Shown: positions 46,537 through 62,422 of the stretch, in pieces
Numbering within the stretch: position 1 is the stretch's first letter
How the letters are laid out: each line of letters begins with the position of its first letter
Notes under the pieces: model-generated
Databases searched by the model: none
Told to the model about the DNA's origin: nothing
The model's input: only the letters and a program-made list of their open reading frames with translations
Program-made: the position numbers and the translations under genes
From: Hyaloperonospora brassicae
Taxonomy: Eukaryota > Oomycota > Peronosporomycetes > Peronosporales > Peronosporaceae
Assembly: GCA_947650285.1 (NCBI GenBank)
Contig: CANTFL010001223.1
Span: 62,001-126,000, forward strand
Length of the DNA: 64,000 bases
Reading direction: 5' to 3'

Positions 46537-46946
46537 AGTCAAGAATGCTGGCAAGTTCGATGCAAATTGTAAGTCAAATACAAGCGTGTGATACCACGTT
46601 TGCTGTGATGGTTCGCATGAGCTTTTCCAGACCTCGTAGTCTCTTCCAGGACCGGAGAAGCGGTAACCTGTGAAACTAAACAACGACATTCAAACAGGGC
46701 GGAATGTGTGCTATTGTTACCGATGGTGAGACGATGGACGTTGTGAGTCCTGTTTGGTTGCAGTCGGATGCAGTTTGTCTGAAATGGATGCCTCATACTC
46801 ATTTTGTCTTGACCATTGAAACAACAGAGCTTCGTGACCGAGCAAACATCGCAACGGGACTCGCAAGGCAGCAGATGGAGATTGTGGCAGTTTGATTGGA
46901 CAATAATTGGTGGTGAGTGTCGACTGCGTCACAACAGAACCGTCGC
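46537..46946. other. intergenic between COG2 and the cysteine synthase-like gene
   Basis: COG2 terminator region and promoter of the next gene, both on the plus strand. No further feature is seen. Confidence 0.5.
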
Positions 46947-48608
46947 ATGGAAAGTGGAGCAGCGTGGAGTGCGTCACTTTGGCGATGGGGTCTCTGTATC
47001 ACCGTGACGTCGTTGTCTCTGTGGAAAGTCCTGGAGCTAGCAGTGGTCAGTGGTGGATATTGGGAGCAGCTTTGTCGCGCGAAACCCAAGAAGAACCAGT
47101 TCCCGGCTGGGTTTCCAGGACTCGTGGGCAACACGCCTCTTGTGGAACTGACCAGTTTGTCAAAGGCTACAGGCTGCACAATACTCGTGCGAATTTTTGT
47201 GTCAGATGATGATGAAGCGCTGATGCTGAAAAGGTTGCTGGTCGTGTGATTGTTGTTGTGCTTGGTTCTTCTCTTGGTGTCACTAGGCGAAGGCTGAATT
47301 CTTGAATCCAGGTGGAAGTTCGAAAGACCGCGTTGCAAAGGGCATTGTAGAGGACGCTGAGCGTCGAGGCCTTCTCAAAGAAGGAGGAACGATCGTGGAA
47401 GGAACTACGGGCAGCACGGGCATTAGTCTATCGCTGATGGCACGAGGTTGGCTTTGCGACTATTCGAAGTGGTCGATGATTGTGTTGTTGTTTGCGTTGA
47501 CACACGATGTTTGCGCTGTCAGCGCGTGGCTATCGATGTGTTATCGTGATGCCTGATGACCAAGCGAAGGAGAAGGGCCAGCTTCTGACGCAATTTGGTG
47601 CTGAGGTTGTGCTGGTCAAGCCGGCGTCTATAGTGAATGCGAAACATTATGTCAACGAAGCCAAGCGTTTGGCACATAGAACTCAAGGTGGGCAAACTAG
47701 ATAACGTCTAGCGCATACATGTAGTGCGCTTAAGTGTGTGAGTTGTTGATAACGTTCCAGGAGGATACTTCGCCGACCAGTTCGAGAACACCGCAAACTT
47801 CGATAGTCACTATTCCACAACCGGCCCCGAAATTTGGCGTCAGACGAACGGGACTGTTGATGCCTTTGTGATGGCTGCAGGTGAGTGTCACCGATTGATA
47901 ACGTCTGGGACCGCCCTGGATCATTTTGCATGCGTCTCGTGTTTTGCTTGAAGGTACGGGGGGCACTATCGCAGGGACATCAACCTACTTGAAAGAGCAG
48001 AATCCGGACGTGCAGGTGTATCTTGCCGATCCGCCGGGCTCCAGTCTATACAATAAGGTAGCTCTCTTGCAATCATGCAGCGATCTACCGACCTGTCTAA
48101 TTTACTGTGGTCGCCTCAGGTTCGGAGCAACGTGTGCTTTGCTTCTCAACAGGCTGAGGCCAAAGTGCGTCGCCACAGGTACGAGCATGAGCTTACAGTT
48201 GACGACCCTTTGCAGCATACAGACTTGTTCCGGATCTTTTCTCGTATTCGCTGCAGATACGACACCATCGCGGAAGGTGTGGGCATTGATCGCTTGACGA
48301 AGAACTTCATACTCGCCAAGATCGACGACGCCTTCATGGTGACAGACCAAGAGATGGTCGAGATGTCTCGCTTCCTGTTGCGGGAAGAAGGCATCTTTGT
48401 CGGCAGCTCCAGCAGTCTTAACTGCGTGGCAGCTGTGCGCGCCGCCCGCAAACTCGGACCGGGTCACACGATCGTCACAGTTTTGTGTGACTCGGGCCAG
48501 CGTCACCTCACCAAGTTCTGGGACGAGGAGCACATTGGCAAAGAATGGCAACTCGAGCCCAAGGCTGCGCACCTTGAGTTTCTGGACGGCTCTACAGGTC
48601 AGCCGTAA
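46947..48608 (+). CDS. membrane-anchored cysteine synthase-like PLP enzyme
   Basis: Six exons (46947-47186, 47287-47446, 47523-47687, 47761-47880, 47954-48057, 48120-48608) give 425 aa. The fold-type II PLP motifs are in order: [25 protein letters not shown] with the PLP lysine (about residue 93), [29 protein letters not shown], and [10 protein letters not shown] near the C terminus. This matches the O-acetylserine sulfhydrylase/cystathionine-synthase family, closest in pattern to the fungal YGR012W type. The first 45 residues hold a hydrophobic segment (about 8-28) that could anchor it in a membrane, probably the mitochondrial outer membrane by analogy. Introns are 62-100 n. Confidence 0.88.
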
Positions 48609-49499
48609 GTTCGACTTTCGTAGCTGACGATTGCACACATCGTCGCAGCTGGTTTGTGCATGGGCCAATGCATATGGTGAAAGCGATGCTGTGGTCGAGA
48701 GGATCAAAGTGAGGCGAGTGAGACTTCCAGACACGTTTTCTGAAAGGCTCAAATACAAGTTGTGACGATCTTTGGAGCAAAGCTGGCGCCAACGTACGTC
48801 TGCGTGGGTGTGGCATCTTGAAGTGCAAAGCTCTGGATCTGATTTCTGCATATGATGTGACTTTTACTGTATATTTGGTCTGCGAACAAGGAATGAATGC
48901 TGTCGGATGCTCTGATTGATAAGTCAAGGAAAAGTGCAACCTGCTATGAAGCAAGTGGCCTGCCACAAAACGCCGACTTGCTACATTCGCAGTAAACCCA
49001 AGGAATGAATGTGGCATCGAGCCTGCTGCATGCATGTGCAACGGCGGGCATGTCAGCGCACGCTCTGGTGCTGGAGACTCAAGGTTGTTGTGGTTCGGAT
49101 GTTCATAAAGTGGAGAAGGGCTCATGGTGGATATACAGCAGGAGAGCACGGGAAAAGCTACGCGATAGAGATAAAGGCCACGCCGGAATCAGAGCTCGAG
49201 TAGTGATGTGCTTCCAGAGAAGCGACCGTAGCGATGTGTTCCAGGGAAGCTATCCCAAGTTCTCGTCAAGGAGCCTTTTGCAGCAAAGATGGTAGAGTAT
49301 GCATAGAGCGGAAGGAGTGTAGACATCCATGTGATACGTACGGTGCCGGATGGTTGTTCGGATACCAAGCTCGCGAGCACGTTCTTACATTCATTCCGTC
49401 TCGAAACAAACGCTCAGGTGTCTGCAAAGTCAACAGTCTGGCCGTCTGCGTCTCTTATCATCCGGTTACTATCTATAGTGAGCAGCTCATCATTGAGGG
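48609..49499. other. intergenic, convergent gene ends
   Basis: Lies between the ends of the cysteine synthase-like gene and the glutamyl-tRNA synthetase gene. Only unrecognised frames are present (48592-49149 minus, 49234-49611 plus). Confidence 0.45.
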
Positions 49500-52842
<3,343 letters not shown>

Positions 52843-53923
52843 CTACTCTTGATGCTGGAACCGATGAAGCAACGAGGCCAGCACCGTTTCGACAGACTCT
52901 TCTTGTCGGCGATCTGAGTCGTTGTCGTACGAGTGCTTGACTATCGCGAGATAGTCTTTCCTGCGCCGGTTCAGCTGGCTTGCAAATTGCGACTTTGACG
53001 TCCCTGGCGGTAATGTCGTCCCGTCCTGAAGCTGAGCTGATATCCACTGACGCAGCCGCAAGTCAACAAGATGAAGCACATTTTGCTGCGTTGAAAGGCG
53101 ATCGCAATGCTACAGACGTTGGACGACAGGTCAGTCGATTGATCAGCACGAGTGCTAGCAACAGACCCACCTGCTGAGTTGCGTCCTCTTGCACCCGAAC
53201 CTGCAGCAGACGGCGTCTGTGAAGTTCGAGATTCGCCCGCTGAATCAGGGCGTTCATGACATCGTCAACGTCATAGCCGTCGCCCGTTTCTTTCACCTCA
53301 CTCGTGATCACTTCCCATGCATTCTGACGGCCATTTGGTGCCTCGAAACGTGTCACCATGCGCTCGAATACCTCATCAGCAATTCGCGTACCGGCGTTAC
53401 GGTCCTTCCCCCGGTTAGCATTCCGCTCACGACATGTTGCCACCGCGACGTTCATGTACAACACACCAAAGCCGCAGTTCACTAGAGATCACCAGTGACA
53501 TATCAACAACAGTCATAGCCACAGAAATATGCAGTGGACAGGGAATGCCATACAGTCCGTGGCGAGATGGAAATAGCGCTTGCGCTGGCTCCGGTACGGA
53601 AAGTTGTCGTCAACGAGCAGCACGAGCCGACGCTTCGACTCGTCTGTCTTGGTAGACGCGTGCTCTTGCAACCGTTCGCTTGCTCGCCGCACCATTTCTT
53701 GCTGACTTGTTTTCCATGCTCCAGCGTCAAATTCACTCGGCTGGCTGCTGATCCCGATCTCGCTCACCTGGTGCTCGTAGAGGTCGTCGAAGGACATTCG
53801 CTCGTAGATTAGTGATGGCCAAGTGGTGCGCGTGGCAACCAGCTGCTTCACGAGCGTCGTTTTCCCCGCAGCCGGTAGTCCACACACTAGCACAAGAACT
53901 GCATTGCTCGAACTGCCGCACAT
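52843..53923 (-). CDS. PSTK: L-seryl-tRNA(Sec) kinase
   Basis: Three exons (53923-53554, 53481-53171, 53085-52843) give 307 aa. The P-loop CGLPAAGKTTL lies at about residues 14-24. The PSTK-specific block LLVDDNFPYRSQR (about 100) is followed across intron 1 by YMNVAVATCRERN and then NAWE. The C-terminal helical part resembles PSTK tails. The enzyme phosphorylates Ser on tRNA(Sec), the step before SepSecS makes selenocysteine, so the organism very likely encodes selenoproteins. Introns are 72 and 85 n. The ATG is the first codon before the P-loop strand. Confidence 0.88.
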
Positions 53924-54255
53924 GTGTCCTCAGGAAGTCGACTTTGCAACTGAAAACAAAGTCGAAACGCAGCAGAGTGCGCTGCTGACAGGACGCAGTG
54001 TTTCTTGTGCCCCAATTGCCCCTTCACGTCCACACGTGCGTGTCAATACACTAGCACCAAATTCACACAAACCTCGCGCCTCACTCGTCCACTGTCAATT
54101 GAGTGCATCCATGAGAGCCGATGACGCATTGTCAAAGACCGCACAATGAATGGCATCTGCGTGGCAGTTGTCTCCTTCCTGACGCTATCGCCGTCACAAG
54201 TGCTCACGTCGGTCCAACCACACACCCGCCAGAGTCGCTGCTTTTCTGGTGTCGG
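53924..54255. other. intergenic
   Basis: Upstream of PSTK and downstream of the small membrane-protein gene; no feature recognised. Confidence 0.45.
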
Positions 54256-54611
54256 CTAAGCCGCCTGCCTCCTCTTCGCGCTCGGAGCTCGCAAGCGCCG
54301 CCGAGTCTCTCGTCCCTCCTCCTGCACAGCATTGCTCAAGGAATGAACCCCACCCACCACCGACGCAGCCAAAGCGACTGCAGTGCACTCACCATTCGTT
54401 TCTTGGACGCCAAAGCGTCGACGCGAGACTGGAGACGCTGCAGCTCACGCTGTTGAGCGCGATGCAGCAGCCACTTTCGCCACTGCTGGGGCACATCCAC
54501 CAGCAACGAGCGTACGAGGACACCCGAGAGCGGCAGCAGGACGTTGAACAAAGCGCACAGAAAGCCAAAGAGCGCCACGGCCTCCAGCGTCAGCATAGCC
54601 AGCAGCGCCAT
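54256..54611 (-). CDS. small membrane protein with basic coiled-coil tail
   Basis: Exons 54611-54393 and 54321-54256 (intron 71 n, donor GTGAGT) give 94 aa. The first 40 residues are strongly hydrophobic (one or two membrane segments), followed by a basic helical tail with WRKWLLHR and heptad-spaced Leu. No family was recognised. An in-frame extension upstream has no ATG. Confidence 0.5.
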
Positions 54612-54798
54612 CTCGTGCGCATCAACGAGAGCAGTTTCGGCCAATCGCAATGGTACAAGATTCGGATTAAAGCCCACTCGGCTGTTATCTCATCGGCCTC
54701 GTCGATCGTTCGGATTGCTTCTCTAGGAGATTGCTATAATATGAGCACGAACTCTCGTGTCGCAAAATTACACAACAGGCGTCTCGGTCGACACGGCC

Positions 54799-57700
54799 TC
54801 ACAACACCTTCGGGTTCACCGCAACCCCAGCCTGGTGGTAGCCACCCTGGAAAGTTGGCGGAAGATCGATGCTGGCGCCTAGGTCCAGCAACATTTGCTC
54901 CAGTCGAGCCACGATCACGTCGAACGAGGGGCGCTCAGCTGCGTCCGACTTCCAGCATTCAGTGATGAGATCGATGTACTCGCTGTCCATGCCCTCGGGG
55001 ATCGGAGGTCGAATGCCGGCGTTGATGGTCTTGTTGTAAAACTTGATCGGGGCCATTCCTATGAACGGGTTTTGCAGTCCACCGGCGATCATTTCCCACA
55101 TCACAATGGCAAGACTGCACACAATCATTCGTTGATAAGCACTTGCATCACTCGTTCGATCACACGTGTAAAGAGCGTCAGCATACCTCCAATTGTCGGC
55201 CTTGAACGTGTACCCCAAATCTTCGTCCAGCAAAACTTCAGGGGCAACCCTGGTCAACAAAAACAAACACCAACGTCAGTTCCTTCCACCAAACAGGCAT
55301 CCCCACCCAACTTGTAGGCTCGGGCAAGCACCTTACCATCCAGTTGTGCCGCACTGCGTGAACGCAGTGTCGGTATCGAGCACCTTGCTGATGCCAAAAT
55401 CGGCCACTTTGACTCGCCAGTCGTCGTCCACCAAAAAGTTGTGGGACTGCATTGTGTACGTACGTCAGCGCACAAATGCAGTACAATAGCAGCAACATAC
55501 TCTCCTCACCTTGATGTCACGATGGATAATACGCATGGAGTGGAGGTATTGTATACCTCGTGCTGCATCAAGCATCATCCGTACTTTGAACTGTGCAAGC
55601 AGAAAAGCGAGACCCGTTAGGAATCTTGCAGATCAAACTATCGAGAAGTACATACCTTCCAAGGAATCGTCTCGAAGTTGTTGCTGTGAATCACTTCAAA
55701 CAAGCTGGACAAAACAAGCATACGTTGCACGCTTCAGCATGTGCGCAAGTACAACCCATTGTCAACCGCAACAACATGTGTACCTTTTGCGAGAGCAATA
55801 CTCCGTCAAAATCATCAGCTTTGGGTCCGTGCATGCTCCGATAAATAAAACAATATTTGGGTGCTTCAGTTTTCGGAGCAACGCCACTTCTCGTCTGTAA
55901 TCGCCGAGGATCTTGTCAGTCAACCGGGCGTAGCGAAAGGACTTCACCGCCACTTCGGCAGCACTATTCTGATTCATCCAGAGCCCGCGGTACACAGTAG
56001 CTGCCTTCCCGCAGCCCAACTCGTTCTCCTTGCCGCTGAGTATGTGAATGCTTTCATACGGAATCTCCAAATACTGGTTCTGCGACTCAAGAACTCGCGC
56101 CTGCTCCTGCAATGTTGACACATCTTCTTTTGCTAGCTTCTCTGAAATGGATCCTGTTAAGGAGGTAGACGAATTCGCGCGACGGACGGTCTGGCGCTGA
56201 CTTGTTGGAGACGAAGAATCAGATTCCTCCCTATCGTGGGCAGTACTGTCGTCGACAGCACCTGGCTTGGATTCGACATGCTTGAGGTTCTCACCAGCCT
56301 TCCGTCGAATTAAATAATGAGTGACGGACAGTATCTTCCTCAGCTCTGCTTCTCGAGCTTCAACGCCTCGCTGGACCTCGTGTCGCCGTTCAGCTGACAG
56401 ACTTACTGCTGCAGCACCAGAATTGATCTACGGTCGCACAGATAAGCAGGTTTAGGACATAATCAACGAAACAATCAGCTGCTCGAAGCCATACCGTACC
56501 TGCTCAAACAGCTTTGCTAAAACAGAGTTTTCACCATTGTCCTTGTCATCAACGTGGATCTTGTCGCCATGGGCAAGTCCAATGTCGTTTCGAATACTGG
56601 CAGTGTCGTCCTCCAACATTAGTGCGGTAGACAGTTGTGAGTCTGTACAAACACGTGTTAGCTCTCAATTGTGAAAAGCAAACGACCAGCTATCATGTTG
56701 TTTGTTCGCACAAACCTTTCGCGAGATCCTCCGTCTGCCGAATCCAAACAATGCGCTGACGATCCTTTGGGATACCAATGTGCAAAGCAATCTCTTGTCG
56801 AAGCACGCCTACTGAAGCACCGAATGGTATTTCCAAGCATACAGGAGCTTGTGTATCGCCAGTCGCTTGTATACATACCTAGGCGGCAAAAAATGAGGAA
56901 AACTGCAACCACTGGACAAAACTTCAGCGCTAAGGAAGCACACGTACCACTCGAAGCAGCATGCAATCGTTATCCACCGCGCGCCTGATTCGCTCCCGAA
57001 TAGCTTCTTCTGACATCTCCGACAAGGTACTCGCAAAGAAATGTATCTACAAGCATCACAACACTCCGTGAGCTTCGCATCACGTTCCAATGCATCGTAA
57101 GCAGCAACGCACATGGTGGGGAAACACACGATAGATGTCACTACCGTGGACATGAGCAGTAACAGCGCGCTGAAGCTTGGAGTTAGATGCAAATGAATCT
57201 CGGCGCTGAGGCGATCGCTCTCCATTCGAGCCGGGACCAAACCACATCTCAGCTTCGTCATCCGAAGTCCCTCCGCTCCAACCGCTATCGACGCCTTGCC
57301 ACGTGACTAGCACGTATTTCGACACAATCCGCTCAGTTCCGCGGTGCAGTGGAACATCCACTCGCAAGTAAATGTACATCGTGCTTCCTTCCTCAAGCAC
57401 TGAAGTAATTCCGCCAATTCCCTTCAGCGCATACAACCCATTCTGTTGCACCATGAAGCCAAAAGCCAATTCGATGAGCACTATGGTTGACGTAGCCATT
57501 ACAAATGCCAAACGTACCATTCCCCTTTCAACTACAATCATTCGCTGGGTTGAGCTTTCGACGTCCGAGGTATCATAACCACATACAGCCCAATTAAACG
57601 GCGAGGCATCCGATCGAATATCCTGCACAGTGTCCGTTACTTCAGGAGTAAACTCGATATCGTTCGTGACAAAACGTCTCGACGAACTCCGTGGCCGACG

Positions 57701-58690
57701 TCGCGGGGTCTGCATAAACACCGTTCCATCCCTGGGCAAAACAAAAGCAGTTTCACGGTAGGTTCGAGCAAGTTCAAGTACACGAGCATTCGATGAAAAG
57801 ATTCGTACATAAGCTCTTCTGGGTTGTGCAACGTAACGTGTGCAACTGCACCCAGGTGTTTCTGCCACCAAAATTGTACAAGTCAGCATCCATCCTTCAT
57901 GCGACTCTGCAAATACTGATCCAAGTACCCGCTCACCCGAATGACATAGTTGAACTCGGCATACTTGGTTCGGAGATAGATCGGCAGATCTCTTCCTTTC
58001 CAACAGAAGGACAGCACATTGGTCGGTGCCGAGTTCTCGTCATAGCAATCAACGCTCGTCAGTCCGTAGCACAGCGACTTAGGCGAGAACAGCTCTGGAG
58101 GCCACTTGGACGAATCGGAGATGGTCCCTTGCCCCGACGCAAGCACTCGGAGTGTGTTTCGCTTCTCCCGCTGGTCCTACCATACAACCGTCAACAAAAG
58201 GCGGCAGACGTGTCAGAAACCACATGGAGCAACGACAGCCAACAAGTAGCACCGGCAGCAACCAACCGCAAAGGTGAAGATGACCCACGTGGGTGAGTTT
58301 TTGCTCTTAATGTCGCGCAACACGCTGTCTACGGGCCCAAAACGCAAGTCTTGCGCCTTGACAGTGCGCACAAACGTGTGCGGCACCTCCATACCCTTGC
58401 GCTTCGTGTGAGAGAAGCACAGCATCGTGGCGCTCTTGTGCGTGCAATCTGCAGCAGCTCACGGGCTTCTTGTACGTGGCGCGGGCACTCTCTTCGTGCC
58501 GGAGCCTGCGAGATCTGCCACAGCAACGAAAGCGAACACACGAGTGAGTCATTGCAGCCGCATCGGGTGTCGAATGGTATGTTGGGCCTGTAGGTACCTA
58601 GGAGTGCGTCGAGCGTCTTGCGGTACCACGGCCAGAGAGAGAAGGCGAGAGCGCTGGCGGCATGCGCTGCCTGCCCTGTATACAACTACT
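54799..58690 (-). CDS. TKL protein kinase with membrane segment and ubiquitin-like-looking region
   Basis: The minus-strand exons are clear from about 56835 to 54799 and tentative upstream, and the start codon was not fixed. From the N side: an ectodomain-like part (57640-58150), a hydrophobic helix (ALLLLMSTVVTSIVCF, near 57150), a stretch LRQEIALHIGIPKDRQRIVW followed by GLAHGDKIHVDD that resembles a beta-grasp/ubiquitin-like fold, a charged helical linker, then a TKL kinase domain: GCGKAATV loop, VAVK, HRDIKSHN, DFG, and APEVLL, with C-lobe MWEM and RPSF. All catalytic residues are present. The stop is at 54799. It is likely a surface-signal kinase, of the kind expanded in oomycetes. Exon borders before 56835 are uncertain. 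Confidence 0.75.
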
Positions 58691-59142
58691 GACTGTACTA
58701 CGTCCTGTTGCGACGTGCAGATTGTAGAGTCGCTCTGGTCGAGCTCTCATTGGTTCAATTTGCAACGTACAGTCCCTCATTGGACAAAACGTCGCTACAG
58801 TCATTGGGTTTCTTTAGTTATAGAAATTGCGGGCAAGTGACTTGCTACAGTTGCACAAGTCGGTCGTCGACATCGCCGCTTAGAAAGTAATTTGCCGGCA
58901 CAAACATTAGGAGGAGGAGGAGATGTCACAGACATTGCGGACCAAGTCAAACAAATGGAGTCAGTAGATCGTACTCTGCAAAATCGACTTGGACTTAAGT
59001 ATATTGAGACGGCGGCGCGCATACCGTCGTCGTCGACTTAAAGGAGGAACGCGTAGCACTCACTACCGGCCGCTACGGCTACGCGTTCCTCGTTTCGCAG
59101 TCTCACAAAGGTGTCCCTACCGCCACAGCCAGTCGTAGTCGC

Positions 59143-59364
59143 TCACGTATAGTAGAGCTCGAGCCCCATGCCGTCGTGGATTTCGTAGTCCCCGAGCGTG
59201 ATGTGGTCCTTGTAGATGGTGTACCACTTCTGGATACGAATCTTCTCCGGGCGCGTGCCAATCTGCGCCGCCACGAGCTTCTTGAGGTCCCCCACCGTGT
59301 CGTCCTCGTTGCACTTGACGCGGATCTTCTTGCCCAGGCGGTCGTTCAGGATCACTTCGATCAT
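59143..59364 (-). CDS. UBL5: ubiquitin-like protein 5 / Hub1
   Basis: Exactly 73 aa, the standard length, without intron. It carries the Hub1 signature [26 protein letters not shown] and DYEIHDGM, ending in the double tyrosine (LYYT) instead of a di-glycine. Hub1 is not conjugated; it binds spliceosomal proteins such as Snu66 and affects 5' splice-site use. The upstream in-frame extension is ignored because the conserved protein starts at this ATG (MIEV). Confidence 0.95.
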   Translation of the reverse strand: MIEVILNDRLGKKIRVKCNEDDTVGDLKKLVAAQIGTRPEKIRIQKWYTIYKDHITLGDYEIHDGMGLELYYT

Positions 59365-59464
59365 CGTCTCGCAGGTCAGCGCTAGTGCCGCGGATTGGTG
59401 CAAAACGAGCGGGAGGCCATTGTGTCGGAATTTCCTCCAATCACATGGACCGCCACTTTCCATC
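59365..59464. promoter_or_regulatory. 100-bp divergent promoter UBL5-SGF11
   Basis: The two start codons are 100 bases apart on opposite strands. A CCAAT box lies in each orientation (ATTGG at 59394-59398, CCAAT at 59437-59441). Confidence 0.5.
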
Positions 59465-60036
59465 ATGGAGCAGCAGATCTACCGTCACCTGCTCGACGAT
59501 GTTGCGCTGGACCTGTGCTTTGAGGTGCTGTACCCGTCGATCGAGTAGCGACAAAATGTTGCAGGTACCGAAACTAACGCCATTACGGCTCCCCTACGTG
59601 CCATCAGATGCATCGTCAAATCTCAGTGGACGGACTCAGTCTGGAAGAGATCTACGACGTAAAGCCCATTGAACGACCACTTGAATCGTCCGTCGTAGAC
59701 GAGTGCAGCGTGTTTGTGAGCTGTCCTTACTGCAAACGACAGGTGATGCGCCCATCAGATCGTGTGGTTGGAGTTGAGGAGAGAAGAGGAGGGGCGGGGA
59801 CCTCGTGCTGATGTGTGTGTTTCTTTGGTGTGCAGGTGCATGCGTCACGTTACACAAACCACTTGGAAAAGTGTTTGACAGGCTCAAGACGGATGGTCAC
59901 ACCCAAGCAACGACAAGACGCAGCAAGAGAGACAGAGCGCAAACAGTTGCAGATACTGAGCAAGCCTCAGCTTTACGGAGCTTACGATGCAATGACCGGG
60001 TCCAGGAAAGGTGCGAACAGCTCGCTTGATTTGTGA
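59465..60036 (+). CDS. SGF11: SAGA-associated factor 11 homologue
   Basis: Exons 59465-59524, 59608-59742 and 59836-60036 give 131 aa. The N-terminal helix ([12 protein letters not shown]) and the zinc finger [20 protein letters not shown] (C-x2-C...H-x3-C) match Sgf11/ATXN7L3, which activates the Ubp8 deubiquitinase module of SAGA for histone H2B. Introns are 83 and 93 n. An alternative donor at AAAG|GTGCGA (near 60013) could splice to an exon near 60170 reading SAYDGPAVATGHRKHKP, giving a longer tail. Confidence 0.85.
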
Positions 60037-62398
60037 TTTTGGACAACAAAACCACTGTCATCACACACAAACTTGGACCATTGCTTTTCCGTGACGACCT
60101 GTTGTCTCCTTATCTACATGTTGACTCAGCTATAGCCTCATTAGACCGCTGACCTTTGTCACGAGCAGCCTCTGCATACGATGGACCGGCGGTAGCGACG
60201 GGGCACCGCAAGCATAAGCCCATGTCAGCTGACGTCTTGCTGTATGTCGAATTGATTGGTGGAAGTTTACTTGAGACTCTAGTACATCTCTTGGACGGAT
60301 TGATTTTGCTAGACTTTGCTCGCTCGGATGACTACACTCATTTGTTTGTCGGAATTGTCAAAGGCTAGTCCAGTTGACCATCGCCTTCTACCTTCTCGTT
60401 CGATCAAGAAGGCAGCAATGGATCAATGCAAAAAGGATTGATCTTTGATGGGTTTGACGCGGGCAGATAGACTGTCTTTCTTACGAAGCAAAGTGCACTT
60501 CAGGTCCACCTTTCTACACTACTGCACTAGCTTAGTGAGTTGGACTTTCCAAATCTACCTTTCTCTCTCGCATCAAATCCATCGTCCAGCTATCCCTCGA
60601 TCGTGTCGTATCGTCGTGACCTGCGGTCTGTTGGGACGAGTTGGAGTTATCTCGCGCACCGCCTCTCGCATGACTTGCGACAGGAATCATGACGCGTTGT
60701 CAAGAAACTCTTGGCAGAGATCGGCGTTGCTCTCTTTGTCGCAGCTGTATATACCTCTTCGTGGGATTGATGGAGTGATCGCAGCGCATACAGCACGTCA
60801 ATGCACGTACAGCTGCTCTTCGCTTCCGACAAGCATCTGACCCGACAACCGTGTTGCCAAGTAAGTCGAAGTGATCACGTGTCCGAATCGCAGTGAATGC
60901 AGGGAGACACGTTGATGAAGCTCGCTGGATGCAATTTTTGCGCCTGAACGAGAGCCCATCCGTTTGTCGAATTCCAGTGCATCGCGACTCAAGTCTTGAG
61001 AGACTTTGTTGCACTTGCAAACTGGTATTCGGCTAGAGTTTACACTCGAAGACGCATGAATGCGGTGACTCGATTCAGGGATATGGTTGCTGCAATGCTG
61101 TACTTGCACACTGGCACGGTGGTCGATAGATGCTACGTCTTCATCGATTTCGGTAGAACTTGCGTACTAGCTTTCCCGGAAGGCCACGTTGCAACCTGGC
61201 ATGACGACGGCGGACGTCTCAACAGATGCGTACTAGGCATTATTCAGCCTTCCCCAAATCATGGGTTGTTGTTGTGTGGGCAGAATGGTACCACAAAGCG
61301 CCGGATCGCTATCCTTCAATTGGATGTGATAAGTACCTGGAAAGGATCAAACACGACTCTGTCGAGACAGCTCGCAAGAAGTTCTCACCATTGTTGAAAG
61401 ACACGCCCGCCAAGCATCCCTCTACGTTCGACCTTCACGTAGTATCATGGATTGCTCACACGCACACCGGACCGAAGGAATGCACGACGGGAAATGGCAA
61501 GCAAGGCGCAGTATGTGCAAATCAAGTTACACGGCTTCGAGACTACCAATAGGTTGCCAGTCAAACTTGTGCACCAGCACGCACGTAACGATCGCCGAAA
61601 AAAGATGCCAGCATGGTTTGTGTAATGGGCGAAACGCTGCACGAGATGCTCACTGGACTGTCCACTCCGCAAATAACAACTCCGGCAGATCGCACTGTGC
61701 TGTCATCGACAAGCCATAGTGGACTTGATTCACAGCAAAACCCTTCCAGATTTAATATCACGCGCGTGTCGATACAGGTAAACGGAATTCTGTAAGGACA
61801 AGTTGTAGCGTCTTTCCTGTACCTCGCTACAACAGCGTAAATTCGCTCTCCACGACCTCCTTGACGGGTCAGCCACCATGCTTGTACAGTACACATTTGA
61901 GAGCCCCGCGACCGCGCTGCACCGCTACCATCGCCAGGCATATAGCAGCCCCTAGGATGTAAATTCGGTAGCAGCAACACGTCTGAGCTCAGCCTCGCGA
62001 AAACATGAATCGGCGAAGCAGTAGCGGGAAAAGCACACGATATGAGCGATAGATACGCAGTGCAAGAAGAGGGAGCGAGGTGGCGAAGGCAGTAGGTGCG
62101 CCTCAGATTTTCGGTGATCGGCGCCGCTACTGCCTCGAAACTGCTGACCTGAAAGATCGATCACATCCACCGGACGCAACTTTCGTCTGGACCGTCAAGT
62201 GCAACTCGCGAAAGAGAGACGTCTCAACAATTCATCTCATCAGTTATCTGTGTAATAATGTCAGGCAGTGGTCGCTTGTGTCACGTATGACAAGGCTTCC
62301 GTTTTACATGAGACGTCATGCATGCGCGAAATATTCGCACCATCGACTGAAATGGCTACCTTTTTTGGTGGTGCGCGCATCTTCAAGCGTTCGTTCTG
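60037..62398. other. region with an unresolved plus-strand gene candidate
   Basis: Frames at 60156-60368 (possibly the SGF11 tail), 60996-61397, 61226-61552 (WVVVVWAEWYHKAPDRYPS) and 61613-61795 look partly coding, but I could not join them or recognise a family. No other feature is seen up to the TTC repeat. Confidence 0.35.
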
Positions 62399-62422
62399 TT
62401 CTTCTTCTTCTTCTTCTTCTTC
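62399..62422 (+). repeat. TTC microsatellite, eight units
   Basis: A perfect (TTC)8. On the minus strand it would encode a Glu run in the frame 62467-62261, which is probably not a real gene. Confidence 0.85.
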
